A DNA stretch of 64,000 bases, from the NCBI RefSeq assembly GCF_003057885.1, contig NZ_QAGK01000002.1, forward strand, positions 430,656-494,655, in the 5' to 3' direction. Below are positions 1-8,973 of this stretch, one piece after another. The DNA is from Oceaniglobus ichthyenteri (GTDB lineage Bacteria; Pseudomonadota; Alphaproteobacteria; Rhodobacterales; Rhodobacteraceae). Numbering within the stretch: the first letter of the stretch is position 1; the number at the start of each line of letters is the position of its first letter. A model generated the notes under the pieces. That model saw nothing but the letters and a program-made list of their open reading frames with translations. It had not been told where the DNA came from and made no database searches. The translations under genes and the position numbers were made by a program.

Positions 1-277
1 GCAACGCGCCCCCGGCCAAAGATGTGCCCGATCCGCGCGGCACCACCGGCACGCCCTGTTCATGGCAAATCCTGAGCACCGCCGCGACCTCTTCGGTCGT
101 GCTGGGCAAAACGGCGCACAGCGGCGGACAGCGATACGCCGTCAGCGCATCACATTCATAGGCTTTGGTTGCACGCGGATCGTGAATCACCGCATCTGCG
201 GGCAAGACCTCTTGCAACAGGGCAACGATCTGGCCTTTGCGGGCCACGATCGCAGGATCGGGAACAGGCATTTGCAT
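1..277 (-). CDS. glcD: Glycolate oxidase subunit GlcD, N-terminal part (cut by window edge)
   Basis: This is the first 92 codons of an FAD-linked oxidase, running off the left edge of the window. The translation begins MQMPVPDPAIVARKGQ and reaches the FAD-binding loop VVPRGSGTSLAGGAL near residues 78-92, which is typical of the FAD_binding_4 domain of GlcD and D-lactate dehydrogenases. GlcD oxidises glycolate to glyoxylate together with GlcE and GlcF. ATGs at 277 and 271 are both possible starts. Without the C-terminal half a D-lactate dehydrogenase of the same superfamily cannot be excluded, but the N-terminal length and sequence fit GlcD best. Confidence 0.8.
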   Translation of the reverse strand, partial: MQMPVPDPAIVARKGQIVALLQEVLPADAVIHDPRATKAYECDALTAYRCPPLCAVLPSTTEEVAAVLRICHEQGVPVVPRGSGTSLAGGAL

Positions 278-397
278 GGGCTATCCTTTGCACAATTGGT
301 AAAGAAATATAACCACTGCACGCATCTGGCAAGGTGACAAAGGGTTCAATCATGGTTTTCCGCTTCTGATTCGGGGCAAAGCTGCTAAGTATCGCCC

Positions 398-1117
398 ATG
401 ACCCTGCTTGATCTCACTGAACTTATGACACTTCTGGACGGCATAGCCTTGGGCCTTTTGTTGCTGTGTTGGCTGTGCATCGGGTGGTGGATTGAACGGG
501 AAAACACCAAACGCCCGTCGGTTACTGTCTTGATGATCAAATACCGGCAGGATTGGATGCGTGAAATGATCACGCGCGAACCACGGGTTTTCGATGCCTC
601 GATTCTTGGGTCTTTACGTCAAAGCACGTCGTTCTTTGCCTCAACCAGCGTAATCGCCATTGGCGGTGTTCTGGCCCTGATCGGCAATGCGGATCGTTTG
701 GTCGGGGTCGCCGCTGATCTGACGCTGCAACACCTGCCAACGTTTGTGTGGGAGCTGAAACTGGGCCTTGTCGCGCTGTTGCTGACCCACGCGTTTTTGC
801 GGTTTGTCTGGTCCAACCGTCTGTTTGGGTATTCCTCGGTGGTGATGGCGGCGGTGCCGAACCGGGTTGACGACCCGCTGTCGTTGCCGCGCGCCATTCA
901 GGCGGCAAATCTCAACATCCGTGCGGCATCCAATTTCAATGGCGGCTTGCGGTCGATGTATTTCGCCTTGGCATCGCTGGCCTGGCTGGCGGGGCCGATC
1001 CCGCTGATTCTGTCGATCCTGGCCACGGTCTGGGTCTTGTGGTCACGCGAATTCTGGTCACGCTCGCGCGACTGTTTGCTGGCCGATCCGGCGATAAACC
1101 AAAAGGGGCCATTGTGA
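398..1117 (+). CDS. DUF599 family membrane protein
   Basis: This 239-residue protein has the DUF599 pattern: an N-terminal hydrophobic segment (about residues 10-30), a soluble stretch carrying a WMREMITREPRVFDASILGS-like motif, then three hydrophobic segments near residues 85-105, 125-145 and 190-220. Its biochemical function is unknown in the family; it is an inner-membrane protein. The stop codon overlaps the GTG start of the next gene (GTGA), so the two are probably cotranslated. It is divergent from glcD. Family assignment is by recognition of sequence, function is not inferred. Confidence 0.85.
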   Translation: MTLLDLTELMTLLDGIALGLLLLCWLCIGWWIERENTKRPSVTVLMIKYRQDWMREMITREPRVFDASILGSLRQSTSFFASTSVIAIGGVLALIGNADRLVGVAADLTLQHLPTFVWELKLGLVALLLTHAFLRFVWSNRLFGYSSVVMAAVPNRVDDPLSLPRAIQAANLNIRAASNFNGGLRSMYFALASLAWLAGPIPLILSILATVWVLWSREFWSRSRDCLLADPAINQKGPL

Positions 1118-1467
1118 AATCTGCATTTATCCTTGTCTTTGCGTTGGCGGCTGCCCCGGTCTTGGCCGACCCCGCAATCGTTAAAGAGGTAAAAGCCCAG
1201 ACGGCGAATGACACCTGGACATTTTCCGTAACGCTTAGCCATGGTGACACGGGATGGGACGATTACGCCGATGGCTGGCGGGTTGAGGCGGCCAATGGCA
1301 CCGTGTTGGGCGAACGCCCTCTTGCCCACCCCCATGTGGATGAACAGCCGTTCACCCGGTCGCAATCGGGCATCGCAATTCCATCCGGCACGGCGCGGGT
1401 TTTCATCCGCACCCGCACCAATACCGAAGGTTGGGCCGACACCACAACGCCCTTTACCCTACCCTAA
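1114..1467 (+). CDS. Small exported protein of unknown function
   Basis: This 117-residue protein starts at a GTG that overlaps the DUF599 stop by four bases; this start gives a clear signal peptide (VKSAFILVFALAAAPVLA, cleavage near residue 18). An upstream in-frame ATG at 1039 would bury the signal peptide and overlap DUF599 by 79 bases, so it was rejected. The mature part (about 99 residues) looks like a single beta-rich periplasmic domain with a conserved-looking DDYADGWRVE stretch. I do not recognise a named domain. Its stop overlaps the convergent VWA/GATase gene by four bases. Confidence 0.75.
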   Translation: MKSAFILVFALAAAPVLADPAIVKEVKAQTANDTWTFSVTLSHGDTGWDDYADGWRVEAANGTVLGERPLAHPHVDEQPFTRSQSGIAIPSGTARVFIRTRTNTEGWADTTTPFTLP

Positions 1468-3524
1468 CGCCGCCCTTCGCGCAGCCAGGCCGCGATGGTC
1501 AGCATCGCCGCCAGCACCAAAAACAGCCAGGCCGACACCAAAGGCATCACCGTCACATCGGCGGTCAAATAAGCGTTACGCGGGGTGATCCCGATCCAAC
1601 CGCGCCCGGCGGCGGGCCGCCCTTCGCGCACCAAACGCAGTGTTGGCGCACCCTGTTCCAGCGATACAATCCCACCCCGGCGCAGATCCACCAGTGGCTT
1701 CAGCGCCGCGCCCGACGCAACGGTCTGTTCAAATTCTCGCGGAGCCGATGGGCCAAGCGCGATCACCGCCTCCTGATCGCCCTCGCGCAACCGATACAGC
1801 CCGATTTCCGGCGCGGCCCAATCGGCGGCAAAGCGCCCCGGCGATACCTCTTCCAATGGCACGGTCACGGTGGTGCCATCGGGTGCGGTCACCTCCACAT
1901 CGCCAACATCATCGGCCAGGGTGCGGCGCAAAATGCGCATCTGCTGGCCCTCGGCGCTCGCGGTCAGGGCCTCTTCATCCAACTCGGGCTCTTTCATCAT
2001 CCAATGGGCAAGACGGCGCAGCAATTCCAACTGTGGCCCGCCACCCTCATAACCGCGCGACCACAGCCAGGCGTGATCCGACCCCAAAAGCGCCACGCGC
2101 CCCTCGCCGACGCGATTCAGGATCAACAGCGGGCTGCCATCGACACCCTCCATCACCGTCTGGCCCGCAATCGGCATCAGTTCAACTTGGCGCATCCACC
2201 GGCCCCAACTGGGCAATCCATCGTTCAGCGGCCCATGGCCCACATCCAACCCTTCGGTCACCGGGTGGCGTTGCCCCAGATCCGATAATGTCGGCAGAAA
2301 CCCCTGCTCAAACACCCGCGCTGTGGGCGCGCCCGGCATCACATCGCCCAAGGGCGAGCGAAAAATCGATTCGGCCCCGGCAAAATCCGGCCCCGCCGCC
2401 ACCAAAACCGCGCCGCCCCGTTGCACATATTGGCGGATGTTGTCGAAATACAGCGAGGGCAAAATCCCCCGTCGTTTGTATTTATCGAACACGATCAAAT
2501 CGAACTCATCGATCTTTTCCAAAAACAGCTCGCGCGTGGGAAAGGCAATCAACGACAGCTCGCTCACCGGCACGCCGTCTTGTTTTTCCGGCGGGCGCAG
2601 AATGGTGAAATGCACCAAATCCACGCTACTGTCCGATTTCAAAAGATTGCGCCAGGTGCGCTCACCGGCATGCGGCTCACCACTGACCAACAGTACGCGC
2701 AAACGATCGCGCACGCCGTTTATCTGCACGACGGCGGCATTGTTGCGGTCGGTCAACTCACCCTCAATGTTGGGGGTGATGAATTGAATCACATTCATCC
2801 CACCGTGGGACAAGGTGACAGGCAGTTCCAGATCCTCGTTCACCGGCACCACAAAGGTTTGCGGCGCGCCCCCATCCACGGCAATTTGCAATGTCGCGCC
2901 CTGGGTGGTGGGCGCGGTCCCCTGATCCTCAACCCTGAGGGTCAACATCACAGGTTCGTCCAATATCGCAAAGGCCGGCGCATTGGTCACCACCAATCGG
3001 CGGTCCCAATCGGTGTCGCGCCCGGTCAGCAAAACATGCAGCGGAGCGGGCAAATCTGGCGCGGCTTCGACATCATGCAGCCGCCCATCGCTAAGTAATA
3101 TCGCCCCGGCCAACCGCGCGCGCGGCTCTTCGGCCATGGCATCGGCCAGGGCGGCCATCAACAGGCTGCCCTGGTCGCCATCGCCATCCCCCATGCGCAC
3201 GATACGCAATTCGGTGTTGGGCAATCCGGCCACCTCTGCCTCAACCGCCGCCACGCCTTCGGCCACCTGATCGGGCCGATCCGAAATCCGCTGACTGGCA
3301 CTTTCATCCACAACCAGGATCACAATATCGCTCAGCGGCGCGCGGTCCTCCTGTTGCAGCGACGGATTGGCCAGCGCCACCAATAAAACGATGGCGGCCA
3401 ACCCGCGCAATCCCCACCCCGAAAGCCCGCGCCACAGGCACAGGGCAACGACAAGCGCCGATAAAACCGCCAAACCGATCAGAGCCGCCATCGGCACCAG
3501 CGGATCAAAGATAACGCTATCCAT
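1464..3524 (-). CDS. Membrane-anchored VWA / glutamine-amidotransferase-like protein
   Basis: This 686-residue protein has two N-terminal membrane segments (about residues 10-28 and 36-54), then a von Willebrand A-like fold beginning DIVILVVDESAS (the acidic DxSxS metal site reads DESAS). A middle region from roughly residue 270 to 500 resembles a class I amidotransferase-like domain, with RVLLVSGEPHAGERTW and a long GGAVLVAAGPDF loop. A last membrane helix precedes the Arg-rich tail. Such proteins close MoxR/DUF58/DUF4159 clusters in alphaproteobacteria; the system probably acts on the envelope or on protein assembly, but the exact job is unknown. No catalytic Cys-His pair of a working amidotransferase is evident. 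Confidence 0.75.
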   Translation of the reverse strand: MDSVIFDPLVPMAALIGLAVLSALVVALCLWRGLSGWGLRGLAAIVLLVALANPSLQQEDRAPLSDIVILVVDESASQRISDRPDQVAEGVAAVEAEVAGLPNTELRIVRMGDGDGDQGSLLMAALADAMAEEPRARLAGAILLSDGRLHDVEAAPDLPAPLHVLLTGRDTDWDRRLVVTNAPAFAILDEPVMLTLRVEDQGTAPTTQGATLQIAVDGGAPQTFVVPVNEDLELPVTLSHGGMNVIQFITPNIEGELTDRNNAAVVQINGVRDRLRVLLVSGEPHAGERTWRNLLKSDSSVDLVHFTILRPPEKQDGVPVSELSLIAFPTRELFLEKIDEFDLIVFDKYKRRGILPSLYFDNIRQYVQRGGAVLVAAGPDFAGAESIFRSPLGDVMPGAPTARVFEQGFLPTLSDLGQRHPVTEGLDVGHGPLNDGLPSWGRWMRQVELMPIAGQTVMEGVDGSPLLILNRVGEGRVALLGSDHAWLWSRGYEGGGPQLELLRRLAHWMMKEPELDEEALTASAEGQQMRILRRTLADDVGDVEVTAPDGTTVTVPLEEVSPGRFAADWAAPEIGLYRLREGDQEAVIALGPSAPREFEQTVASGAALKPLVDLRRGGIVSLEQGAPTLRLVREGRPAAGRGWIGITPRNAYLTADVTVMPLVSAWLFLVLAAMLTIAAWLREGRR

Positions 3525-3535
3525 CGAAACCGCCT

Positions 3536-3562
3536 TTGGCTTTTTCTTGCTCTAAATATCCT
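3536..3562 (+). repeat. Intergenic repeat, copy 1 (CTTTTTCTTGCT..AATATCC)
   Basis: An AT-rich block reading TTGGCTTTTTCTTGCT then CTAAATATCC lies just upstream of the start of the VWA/GATase gene. It matches two further blocks at 8917-8948 and 25369-25400 apart from a small change in the middle. It is followed directly by a GC hairpin at 3570-3590. On the minus strand it forms the 5' untranslated region of the gene starting at 3524. Confidence 0.7.
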
Positions 3563-3569
3563 CGGGGGT

Positions 3570-3590
3570 TTGGGGGCAGACAGCCCCCAA
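3570..3590 (-). terminator. Stem-loop after the DUF4159 gene
   Basis: TTGGGGGC and GCCCCCAA pair perfectly across a five-base loop, 31 bases downstream of the DUF4159 stop. On the minus strand the stem is not followed by a T tract, so it may be a weak or Rho-assisted terminator, or an mRNA-stabilising hairpin between the two cluster genes. Confidence 0.5.
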
Positions 3591-3620
3591 TCCAACGCCG
3601 CAAAATGTTGCAAACCCCAA

Positions 3621-6380
3621 TCATTGGCCCAACCGATCCAACAAAGCAGGCACATGCACCTGATCCGATTTATAATTTCCGGTCAGGACATGCATGATAA
3701 GGTTTACCCCGAACCGCAGGGCGATTTCACGCTGGCGCTCACCGGCAAACCCGCGCCCCACCGGAAACATCCGATTGCCGCGCATATCCACCGCCCAGGC
3801 GGCGGCCCAATCGTTGCCGCCAATCACCACCGGGGTCACATTATCGTTCAGGTTGCGAAATGGCATTCCGTCCACCGATTGCGCATCAGGCGGGGCCGCC
3901 TCAACCCACACATCGCGGCTGTTATGGCGGCCCGGAAAATCCTGAAGCAGATAGAATGTGCGCGTCAGCACATGATCCGATGGAACAGGTTCCAACGGCG
4001 GCACGTCCAGCGCGCGGGCCAGTTGTTGCAATTTGCGCCCATTGGGCGAGCCGCCGCCAAACCCGGCCACATCACCGTCACGCGTATCGAACAGGATCAT
4101 CCCGCCGGTACGCAAATAGGTATTCAACCGACCGTAAGCCTCTTGGCTGGGCAACGGTTGATCGGGCGTTACCGGCCAATACAAAAACGGAAAGAACGAC
4201 AATTCATCGGTTTCCAGGTTCACCGCAATCGGCTCCAACGGTTCAATCGACGTGCGGTTGAACAGGGTTTCCGACAGGCCGCGCAATCCGGCGGCGGCGA
4301 TATCATCCAACGCCGTATCGCCAGTGATCACATGGGCCAATACCACCTCAGACGTGGCTTCAATCGCAAAGGTATCCTCGGGCGTCTGCGCCTCGCCCCC
4401 CTGCGGTATGAACAGCGCCAGCCCCAAGGCAACCGCGACAGTGCGCGCGCCGCGCAAACGCCCGGCCAGCCATAGCGACGCAAGCACATCCAGCGCCAAC
4501 AGACCCAGCGCCAAAGACAAAAGCGCGCCTTTCAACAGGGTTTCGCGCGTCACGGCCAAACCTTCCACCGGAATGCGGGCGGGCCAAGTGGTGGCCGACA
4601 GCGTGGTATCATCGGAAATGACATTCAGCGCGATGCGCCGGTCTTCGCCCGCATACAGCCCCGGTGGGGTGGCGGGCGATGGAACAGCAGCGGCCAAAGC
4701 TTCGCCCTTGATCCCCGGCACGGTGCCCGCATCCTCAACCTGGCCAAATCCGTTCAACACCATATCGGCGGTCCAGGTTGTGCCGGCCAAATCCTGCGCG
4801 CTGGGGCGTGCGGGGCGGGTGGACACGGCCAGCCGCTCCAGCATTTGCACAAACAGGCCCGACAAAGGCAGGGTCGACCATTCGGCATTGGCGGTGACGT
4901 GAAACAGCACCACTTGCCCTTGCCCCACCCGTTTGCGGGTGACCAAAGGCGTCCCATCGGCCAGCGACGCAATGGTGCGCTCGGCCAGGTTCGGATCAGG
5001 CTGCGCCATGACCTGGGCGTTGACGGTCACATCGCCCGGCACCGTCAGGCCGAAAAACGGCGACGTATCGCCAAAACGGCGCAGTGCCTTTGGCTCGCCC
5101 CAACTCATCGCGCCACCCACGCTGCGCCCCCCCGCGCGCAGGCGCACGGGCATCAACGGATCTTCCGCGTCGCGGCTGATATCACTGGCGGCCAGGCGCG
5201 GCCCGGCAAAGCGTAACAGCAGCCCGCCTTGGTCGATCCATTCGGTCAGGGCGGTGCTTTCCGCCTCGGTCACCGTGGCGACATCGGCCAACACGATCAC
5301 ATCGGGATTGGCCAACAAAACATCATCCAAACTGCCATCGATCAGATCGGCAGTGGGCGCCAAGGCCTGTTGCAAATAGTGGGTGGGCGACAGCAGTTGC
5401 AGCGCCTCGCGGTCGTCGCGCCCGGAAATCAACGCCACTTCGCGGCGTTTCAACCCATCATCGGTCAGGCTCACCGCCCCGGCGGACCGCACGCCTTCGA
5501 TCTGAAACCGGGTGATCCGGTTGCGCAATTCCGGCGGCAGGGACAGGGCCAGCTCCGCCTGTGTTTCGCCCGCCGCAAAGGTCAGGGGGGCGCGGGCCAG
5601 TTCCCGCTCAACCCCGTTTGGGTCCAACCCCCGACCGCTGACCTCAACCGTCTGTTCCTGACCCGGCGTGGCACGCCGGGCCGATAAAGCGATTGCGCCA
5701 TCTTCAAAACGCGCCGGGGCCAGGGCCAGCACCGGGCGCGGGCTTTCAAACACACGCACCGCGCCGCGTGTTTCAAACCCGGCCAAGACTGGCGCGCGCC
5801 AGTCCTGTTCCAAACCATCCGACAACCACAGGGTTTCAAACGCACCGCTTAACCCCTCGGCCCACTCCACGGCGGCATCGCCATCCACGCCCCAGGCCCG
5901 TGGCACCAAACTGGGCAGGCGTTGCGCCCAGGCCTCGGCCGCCTGAAACGGCAGATCGCCCTCGGGCAAATCGGTCAGGGTCACAACCGCCGCCGTGCGA
6001 CCATCGCGCGCCGCCGCTTCCAGCGCTTCGCCAACCCGCGCCACCCGGCGCGGCCAATCGCGCGCATCGGCCCAGGTGCCATCCATCACCACCAACATCG
6101 GCCCCGATCCCGGCACCCGATCATCGGGGTTCAATACCGGCCCGGCAAAACCGATAATTACAGCCGCCACCGCCAGAGTGCGCAGCAATAGCAACCACCA
6201 AGGGGTCTTATCGCTTTGCTGGTCCTCATCACTCAGGCCCAGCAACAGGGCCACACCGGGAAACCGCCGCCGGATCGGGGCGGGTGGCACGGCGCGCAAC
6301 AACAACCAAAGGATCGGCAGGGCGATCAAGCCCAACAACAACCAAGGCGCGGTGAAACCTATGCCGGCAAAGGTAAACAT
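3621..6380 (-). CDS. DUF4159 / BatA-like membrane protein
   Basis: This 919-residue protein opens with the BatA-type N-terminus (MFTFAGIGFTAPWLLLGL, a membrane helix followed by an RRRFPGV motif and a second helix near residues 55-75). A VWA-like segment follows (GPMLVVMDGTWADARDW). After another membrane pair near residues 620-680 comes the C-terminal DUF4159 domain (about 710-919), beginning FAIEATSEVVLAHV. The start at 6380 was chosen because it forms a TGATG junction with the DUF58 stop and begins with the membrane helix; an upstream in-frame codon at 6464 would overlap DUF58 by 85 bases. The protein probably works with MoxR and DUF58 in a chaperone-like or envelope-maintenance complex (inferred from context). 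Confidence 0.85.
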   Translation of the reverse strand: MFTFAGIGFTAPWLLLGLIALPILWLLLRAVPPAPIRRRFPGVALLLGLSDEDQQSDKTPWWLLLLRTLAVAAVIIGFAGPVLNPDDRVPGSGPMLVVMDGTWADARDWPRRVARVGEALEAAARDGRTAAVVTLTDLPEGDLPFQAAEAWAQRLPSLVPRAWGVDGDAAVEWAEGLSGAFETLWLSDGLEQDWRAPVLAGFETRGAVRVFESPRPVLALAPARFEDGAIALSARRATPGQEQTVEVSGRGLDPNGVERELARAPLTFAAGETQAELALSLPPELRNRITRFQIEGVRSAGAVSLTDDGLKRREVALISGRDDREALQLLSPTHYLQQALAPTADLIDGSLDDVLLANPDVIVLADVATVTEAESTALTEWIDQGGLLLRFAGPRLAASDISRDAEDPLMPVRLRAGGRSVGGAMSWGEPKALRRFGDTSPFFGLTVPGDVTVNAQVMAQPDPNLAERTIASLADGTPLVTRKRVGQGQVVLFHVTANAEWSTLPLSGLFVQMLERLAVSTRPARPSAQDLAGTTWTADMVLNGFGQVEDAGTVPGIKGEALAAAVPSPATPPGLYAGEDRRIALNVISDDTTLSATTWPARIPVEGLAVTRETLLKGALLSLALGLLALDVLASLWLAGRLRGARTVAVALGLALFIPQGGEAQTPEDTFAIEATSEVVLAHVITGDTALDDIAAAGLRGLSETLFNRTSIEPLEPIAVNLETDELSFFPFLYWPVTPDQPLPSQEAYGRLNTYLRTGGMILFDTRDGDVAGFGGGSPNGRKLQQLARALDVPPLEPVPSDHVLTRTFYLLQDFPGRHNSRDVWVEAAPPDAQSVDGMPFRNLNDNVTPVVIGGNDWAAAWAVDMRGNRMFPVGRGFAGERQREIALRFGVNLIMHVLTGNYKSDQVHVPALLDRLGQ

Positions 6381-7255
6381 CAGTGATCCCGTTCCAACGC
6401 GCCAAACAGCCACAACAGCGCCGAAGCGGCACTTTGCCCCGTATGGTGGCAGTGATACTGCCAACCGGTGGCGCGGGCCAGATCGGCCAACATTGCCTTG
6501 CGCGCCGCCAACCGCTCCAAATACCGATCCCGCAAATCACCAGCCTTTAGGGTTTCGTGGCGCACTGATCCGCCCATGGATTCGAAAATCGTGCGCCCGT
6601 CGAATGGAAACGCCTCTTCCTGCGGGTCCAAGATCTGCAATATCGCGCCCTTTATCCCCCGGTCGGCGGCCTTGGTCAGTGCGGCGGTCACCGGTGCCGG
6701 ATCGCCCATGAAATCGCTCACAAATAATGCGCGTGAACGGGGCAACATGCCGCGCGCCTCGGGCGCTCCGAAATCGGGTGCATCGCCGGTGTCAGAAATC
6801 GCCGCGGCCAGGCGCAGCAATTGCACCGGCCCCGATCGTGGCGGCAGGCCCAGCCCCGACAGGCCAACCCGTTCGCCCCCCCGTACCAACAGGATCGACA
6901 CCGCCATCGCCAAAAGACGGGCGCGCGCCGCCTTGGTCGGTCGCGCCTTGTCTGACGTAAATTCCATGCTGCGGGCGTTATCGACCCACAAAAGCACCGA
7001 TTGCGCCGCCTGCCATTCCTTTTCCTGAACGAAATGCGCGTCACTGCGCCCCGACCTGCGCCAATCAATCATCCGTGCCTCATCGCCGGGCATGGCCGGG
7101 CGATATTGCCAAAACTCATCGCCCATGCCCGCGCGCCGCCGACCATGGGCACCCAACACCACCGATTGCGCCAAATGCTGCGCATCGGCCAACAGCGCCG
7201 GAAGCGGCCCGGCCAGCGTTTCGCCATGGGCGCGAAGATCGGCGGCGTGGCTCAC
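6380..7255 (-). CDS. DUF58 domain protein
   Basis: This 291-residue cytoplasmic protein has the DUF58 signature: a GRRRAGMGDEFWQYRPAMPG stretch followed by the DxxRxIDWRRSGRSD motif (residues about 60-75) and a VWA-like half with LLWVDNARSMEF (metal-site-like DNARS). It overlaps MoxR by four bases (ATGA) at its 5' end and DUF4159 by one base at its 3' end, so tight translational coupling is expected. DUF58 proteins are regular partners of MoxR AAA+ ATPases; a precise substrate is not known. Confidence 0.88.
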   Translation of the reverse strand: MSHAADLRAHGETLAGPLPALLADAQHLAQSVVLGAHGRRRAGMGDEFWQYRPAMPGDEARMIDWRRSGRSDAHFVQEKEWQAAQSVLLWVDNARSMEFTSDKARPTKAARARLLAMAVSILLVRGGERVGLSGLGLPPRSGPVQLLRLAAAISDTGDAPDFGAPEARGMLPRSRALFVSDFMGDPAPVTAALTKAADRGIKGAILQILDPQEEAFPFDGRTIFESMGGSVRHETLKAGDLRDRYLERLAARKAMLADLARATGWQYHCHHTGQSAASALLWLFGALERDH

Positions 7256-8259
7256 GCTGCGGCCTCGATCCGGGTGGTTTGCGCCACGACCTGTGAAATT
7301 ACCTGGGTCAGGTTTTCGCCCCGCGCCCGCGCGGCAAAGGTCAGCGCCATACGATGCGTCAACACCGGCCCGGCCATGGCCGCCACATCCTCAACCGACG
7401 GGGCCAAGCGGCCATCGAGCAGCGCGCGCGCCCGCACGGTCAGCATCAGCGCCTGCGCCGCACGCGGGCCCGGCCCCCACCCGACCGATCCGCGTACCGT
7501 TTCAGATGCGGTGGGATCATCGGGGCGGCACGCGCGCACCAGATCCAGGATCAGTTCAACAACACCGTCGCCCACCGGCATCCGCCGCAACAAAGATTGC
7601 GCCGCCAAAAGCTGTGGCGCGGTGAAAACACCCACCGCCTCATCCTCGGCAACGCCGGTGGTGGCAATCAGAATGTCACGTTCGGTCGCGCGATCCGGAT
7701 AGGGTACATCGATCTGCACCAAAAACCGGTCCAACTGAGCCTCGGGCAACGGATATGTGCCCTCTTGCTCAATCGGATTCTGGGTGGCGAACACATGAAA
7801 CGGCAGGCCCAAAGCATGGGGTTGCCCCGCCACAGTCACCGAATTTTCCTGCATCGCCTGCAACAGCGCCGATTGGGTGCGCGGCGAAGCGCGGTTGATT
7901 TCATCGGCCAGCAACAATTGGCAAAAGATCGGCCCTTCGATAAATCGAAACGCCCGGCTGCCATCGGCGGCGGTTTCCAACACTTCCGATCCTAAAATAT
8001 CGGCGGGCATCAAATCAGGCGTAAATTGCACCCGCGCCCCATCCAACCCCATCACCGTGCTGAGCGTATCGACAAGCCGGGTCTTGCCCAAACCGGGCAG
8101 ACCAATCAACAATCCATGTCCACCACAAAGCAGCGCCGACAGCACCAGATCGACAACCTGCTCCTGGCCGATGAAACGGCGGGTGATGCTGGCCCGGGCC
8201 TCGGCCAGCTTTTCGCCCAATTCTTCGATCTCAGCGATCAGCGCGTCGGCCTCGGCCAT
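7252..8259 (-). CDS. MoxR family AAA+ ATPase
   Basis: This 335-residue ATPase has a Walker A GLPGLGKTRL near residue 80, Walker B LLLADEINRASPRTQSALLQ with the DE pair, sensor 1 ATQNPIEQEG, an arginine-finger region (EAQLDRF) and a C-terminal lid. This is the standard MoxR layout (AAA_3 plus lid). MoxR proteins use ATP to remodel or insert cofactors into partner proteins that carry VWA domains, here presumably the DUF58, DUF4159 and VWA/GATase proteins encoded directly downstream. It is the first gene of the four-gene minus-strand cluster and is divergent from the DUF1285 gene. Confidence 0.92.
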   Translation of the reverse strand: MAEADALIAEIEELGEKLAEARASITRRFIGQEQVVDLVLSALLCGGHGLLIGLPGLGKTRLVDTLSTVMGLDGARVQFTPDLMPADILGSEVLETAADGSRAFRFIEGPIFCQLLLADEINRASPRTQSALLQAMQENSVTVAGQPHALGLPFHVFATQNPIEQEGTYPLPEAQLDRFLVQIDVPYPDRATERDILIATTGVAEDEAVGVFTAPQLLAAQSLLRRMPVGDGVVELILDLVRACRPDDPTASETVRGSVGWGPGPRAAQALMLTVRARALLDGRLAPSVEDVAAMAGPVLTHRMALTFAARARGENLTQVISQVVAQTTRIEAAA

Positions 8260-8283
8260 GGCAATACTCCGGTTGTGACTATA

Positions 8284-8298
8284 TCTATATTACATAGA
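8284..8298. promoter_or_regulatory. Inverted repeat in the MoxR / DUF1285 divergent interval
   Basis: TCTAT and ATAGA flank five bases inside the 58-base AT-rich gap between two divergent genes. The position suits a shared operator or overlapping promoters. No confident -35/-10 pair was assigned; this is only a candidate. Confidence 0.3.
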
Positions 8299-8317
8299 CC
8301 TATCGTGCTTGGGACAA

Positions 8318-8914
8318 ATGGCAAAAGCAATGAGGGAACAAAAGATCGTGAAACCCACCGCCGAAAGCCTGGCCGCCAGCGCGCGCGCCGCATCAAAGGG
8401 CGGTTTGCCGCCGGTTCACCAGTGGAATCCGCCGTTTTGTGGCGATCTGGACATTCATATCGCCCGCGATGGCACATGGTTTTATCTGGGCACGCCGATT
8501 GGCCGCAAACCGCTGGTACGGCTGTTTTCAACGATTCTGAAACGCGAAGGCGATAATTATTTTCTGGTCACACCGGTGGAAAAGGTCGGGATCACGGTCG
8601 AAGACGCCCCTTTCGTCGCTGTCGATTTTCAGGTTGGCGGTGGCGATACCCCCACCCTTACCTTTGAAACCAATGTCGGCGATTTTGTCACCGCCGATGC
8701 CGGTCACCCCATCCGCGTGATCCGCGATGCGGAGTCAGGGGAACCTGCGCCTTATGTCATGGTGCGCGCGGGGCTAGAGGCCCTGATTGATCGCAAGAGT
8801 TTTTACCGCTTGGTGGATCAAGGCGAGGCGGCGCACCATAACGGACAAGATTGGTTTGGCGTCTGGTCATCGGCACAGTTTTTCCCAATCATCCCCGTGG
8901 CCGATTTGACTTAA
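8318..8914 (+). CDS. DUF1285 family protein
   Basis: This 198-residue soluble protein matches DUF1285: the N-terminal PPVHQWNPPFCGDLDIHIAR segment, then DGTWFYLGTPIGRKPLVRLF and a second barrel with ITVEDAPFVAVD. The family is made of small paired beta-domains of unknown function. The ATG at 8318 was preferred to a TTG nine bases upstream; a second in-frame ATG lies at 8330. It is monocistronic and convergent with the H-type lectin gene. Confidence 0.85.
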   Translation: MAKAMREQKIVKPTAESLAASARAASKGGLPPVHQWNPPFCGDLDIHIARDGTWFYLGTPIGRKPLVRLFSTILKREGDNYFLVTPVEKVGITVEDAPFVAVDFQVGGGDTPTLTFETNVGDFVTADAGHPIRVIRDAESGEPAPYVMVRAGLEALIDRKSFYRLVDQGEAAHHNGQDWFGVWSSAQFFPIIPVADLT

Positions 8915-8916
8915 CT

Positions 8917-8948
8917 TTGGCTTTTTCTTGCTAAAAATATCCAAATCC
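8917..8948 (+). repeat. Intergenic repeat, copy 2
   Basis: TTGGCTTTTTCTTGCT followed by AAAAATATCCAAATCC starts three bases after the DUF1285 stop and lies in a convergent gap. It matches copy 3 at 25369 over about 30 bases and copy 1 at 3536 with minor changes. A run of T residues without a strong stem suggests it may help end transcription, but this is an inference. Confidence 0.75.
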
Positions 8949-8973
8949 AACATTCGCCCCATGTGATTGCGCC

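Noticed and set aside
3570..4475. Long plus-strand frame opposite the DUF4159 gene
   Set aside because: It is a shadow frame produced by GC-rich third positions; the minus-strand protein has clear membrane segments and domain features.
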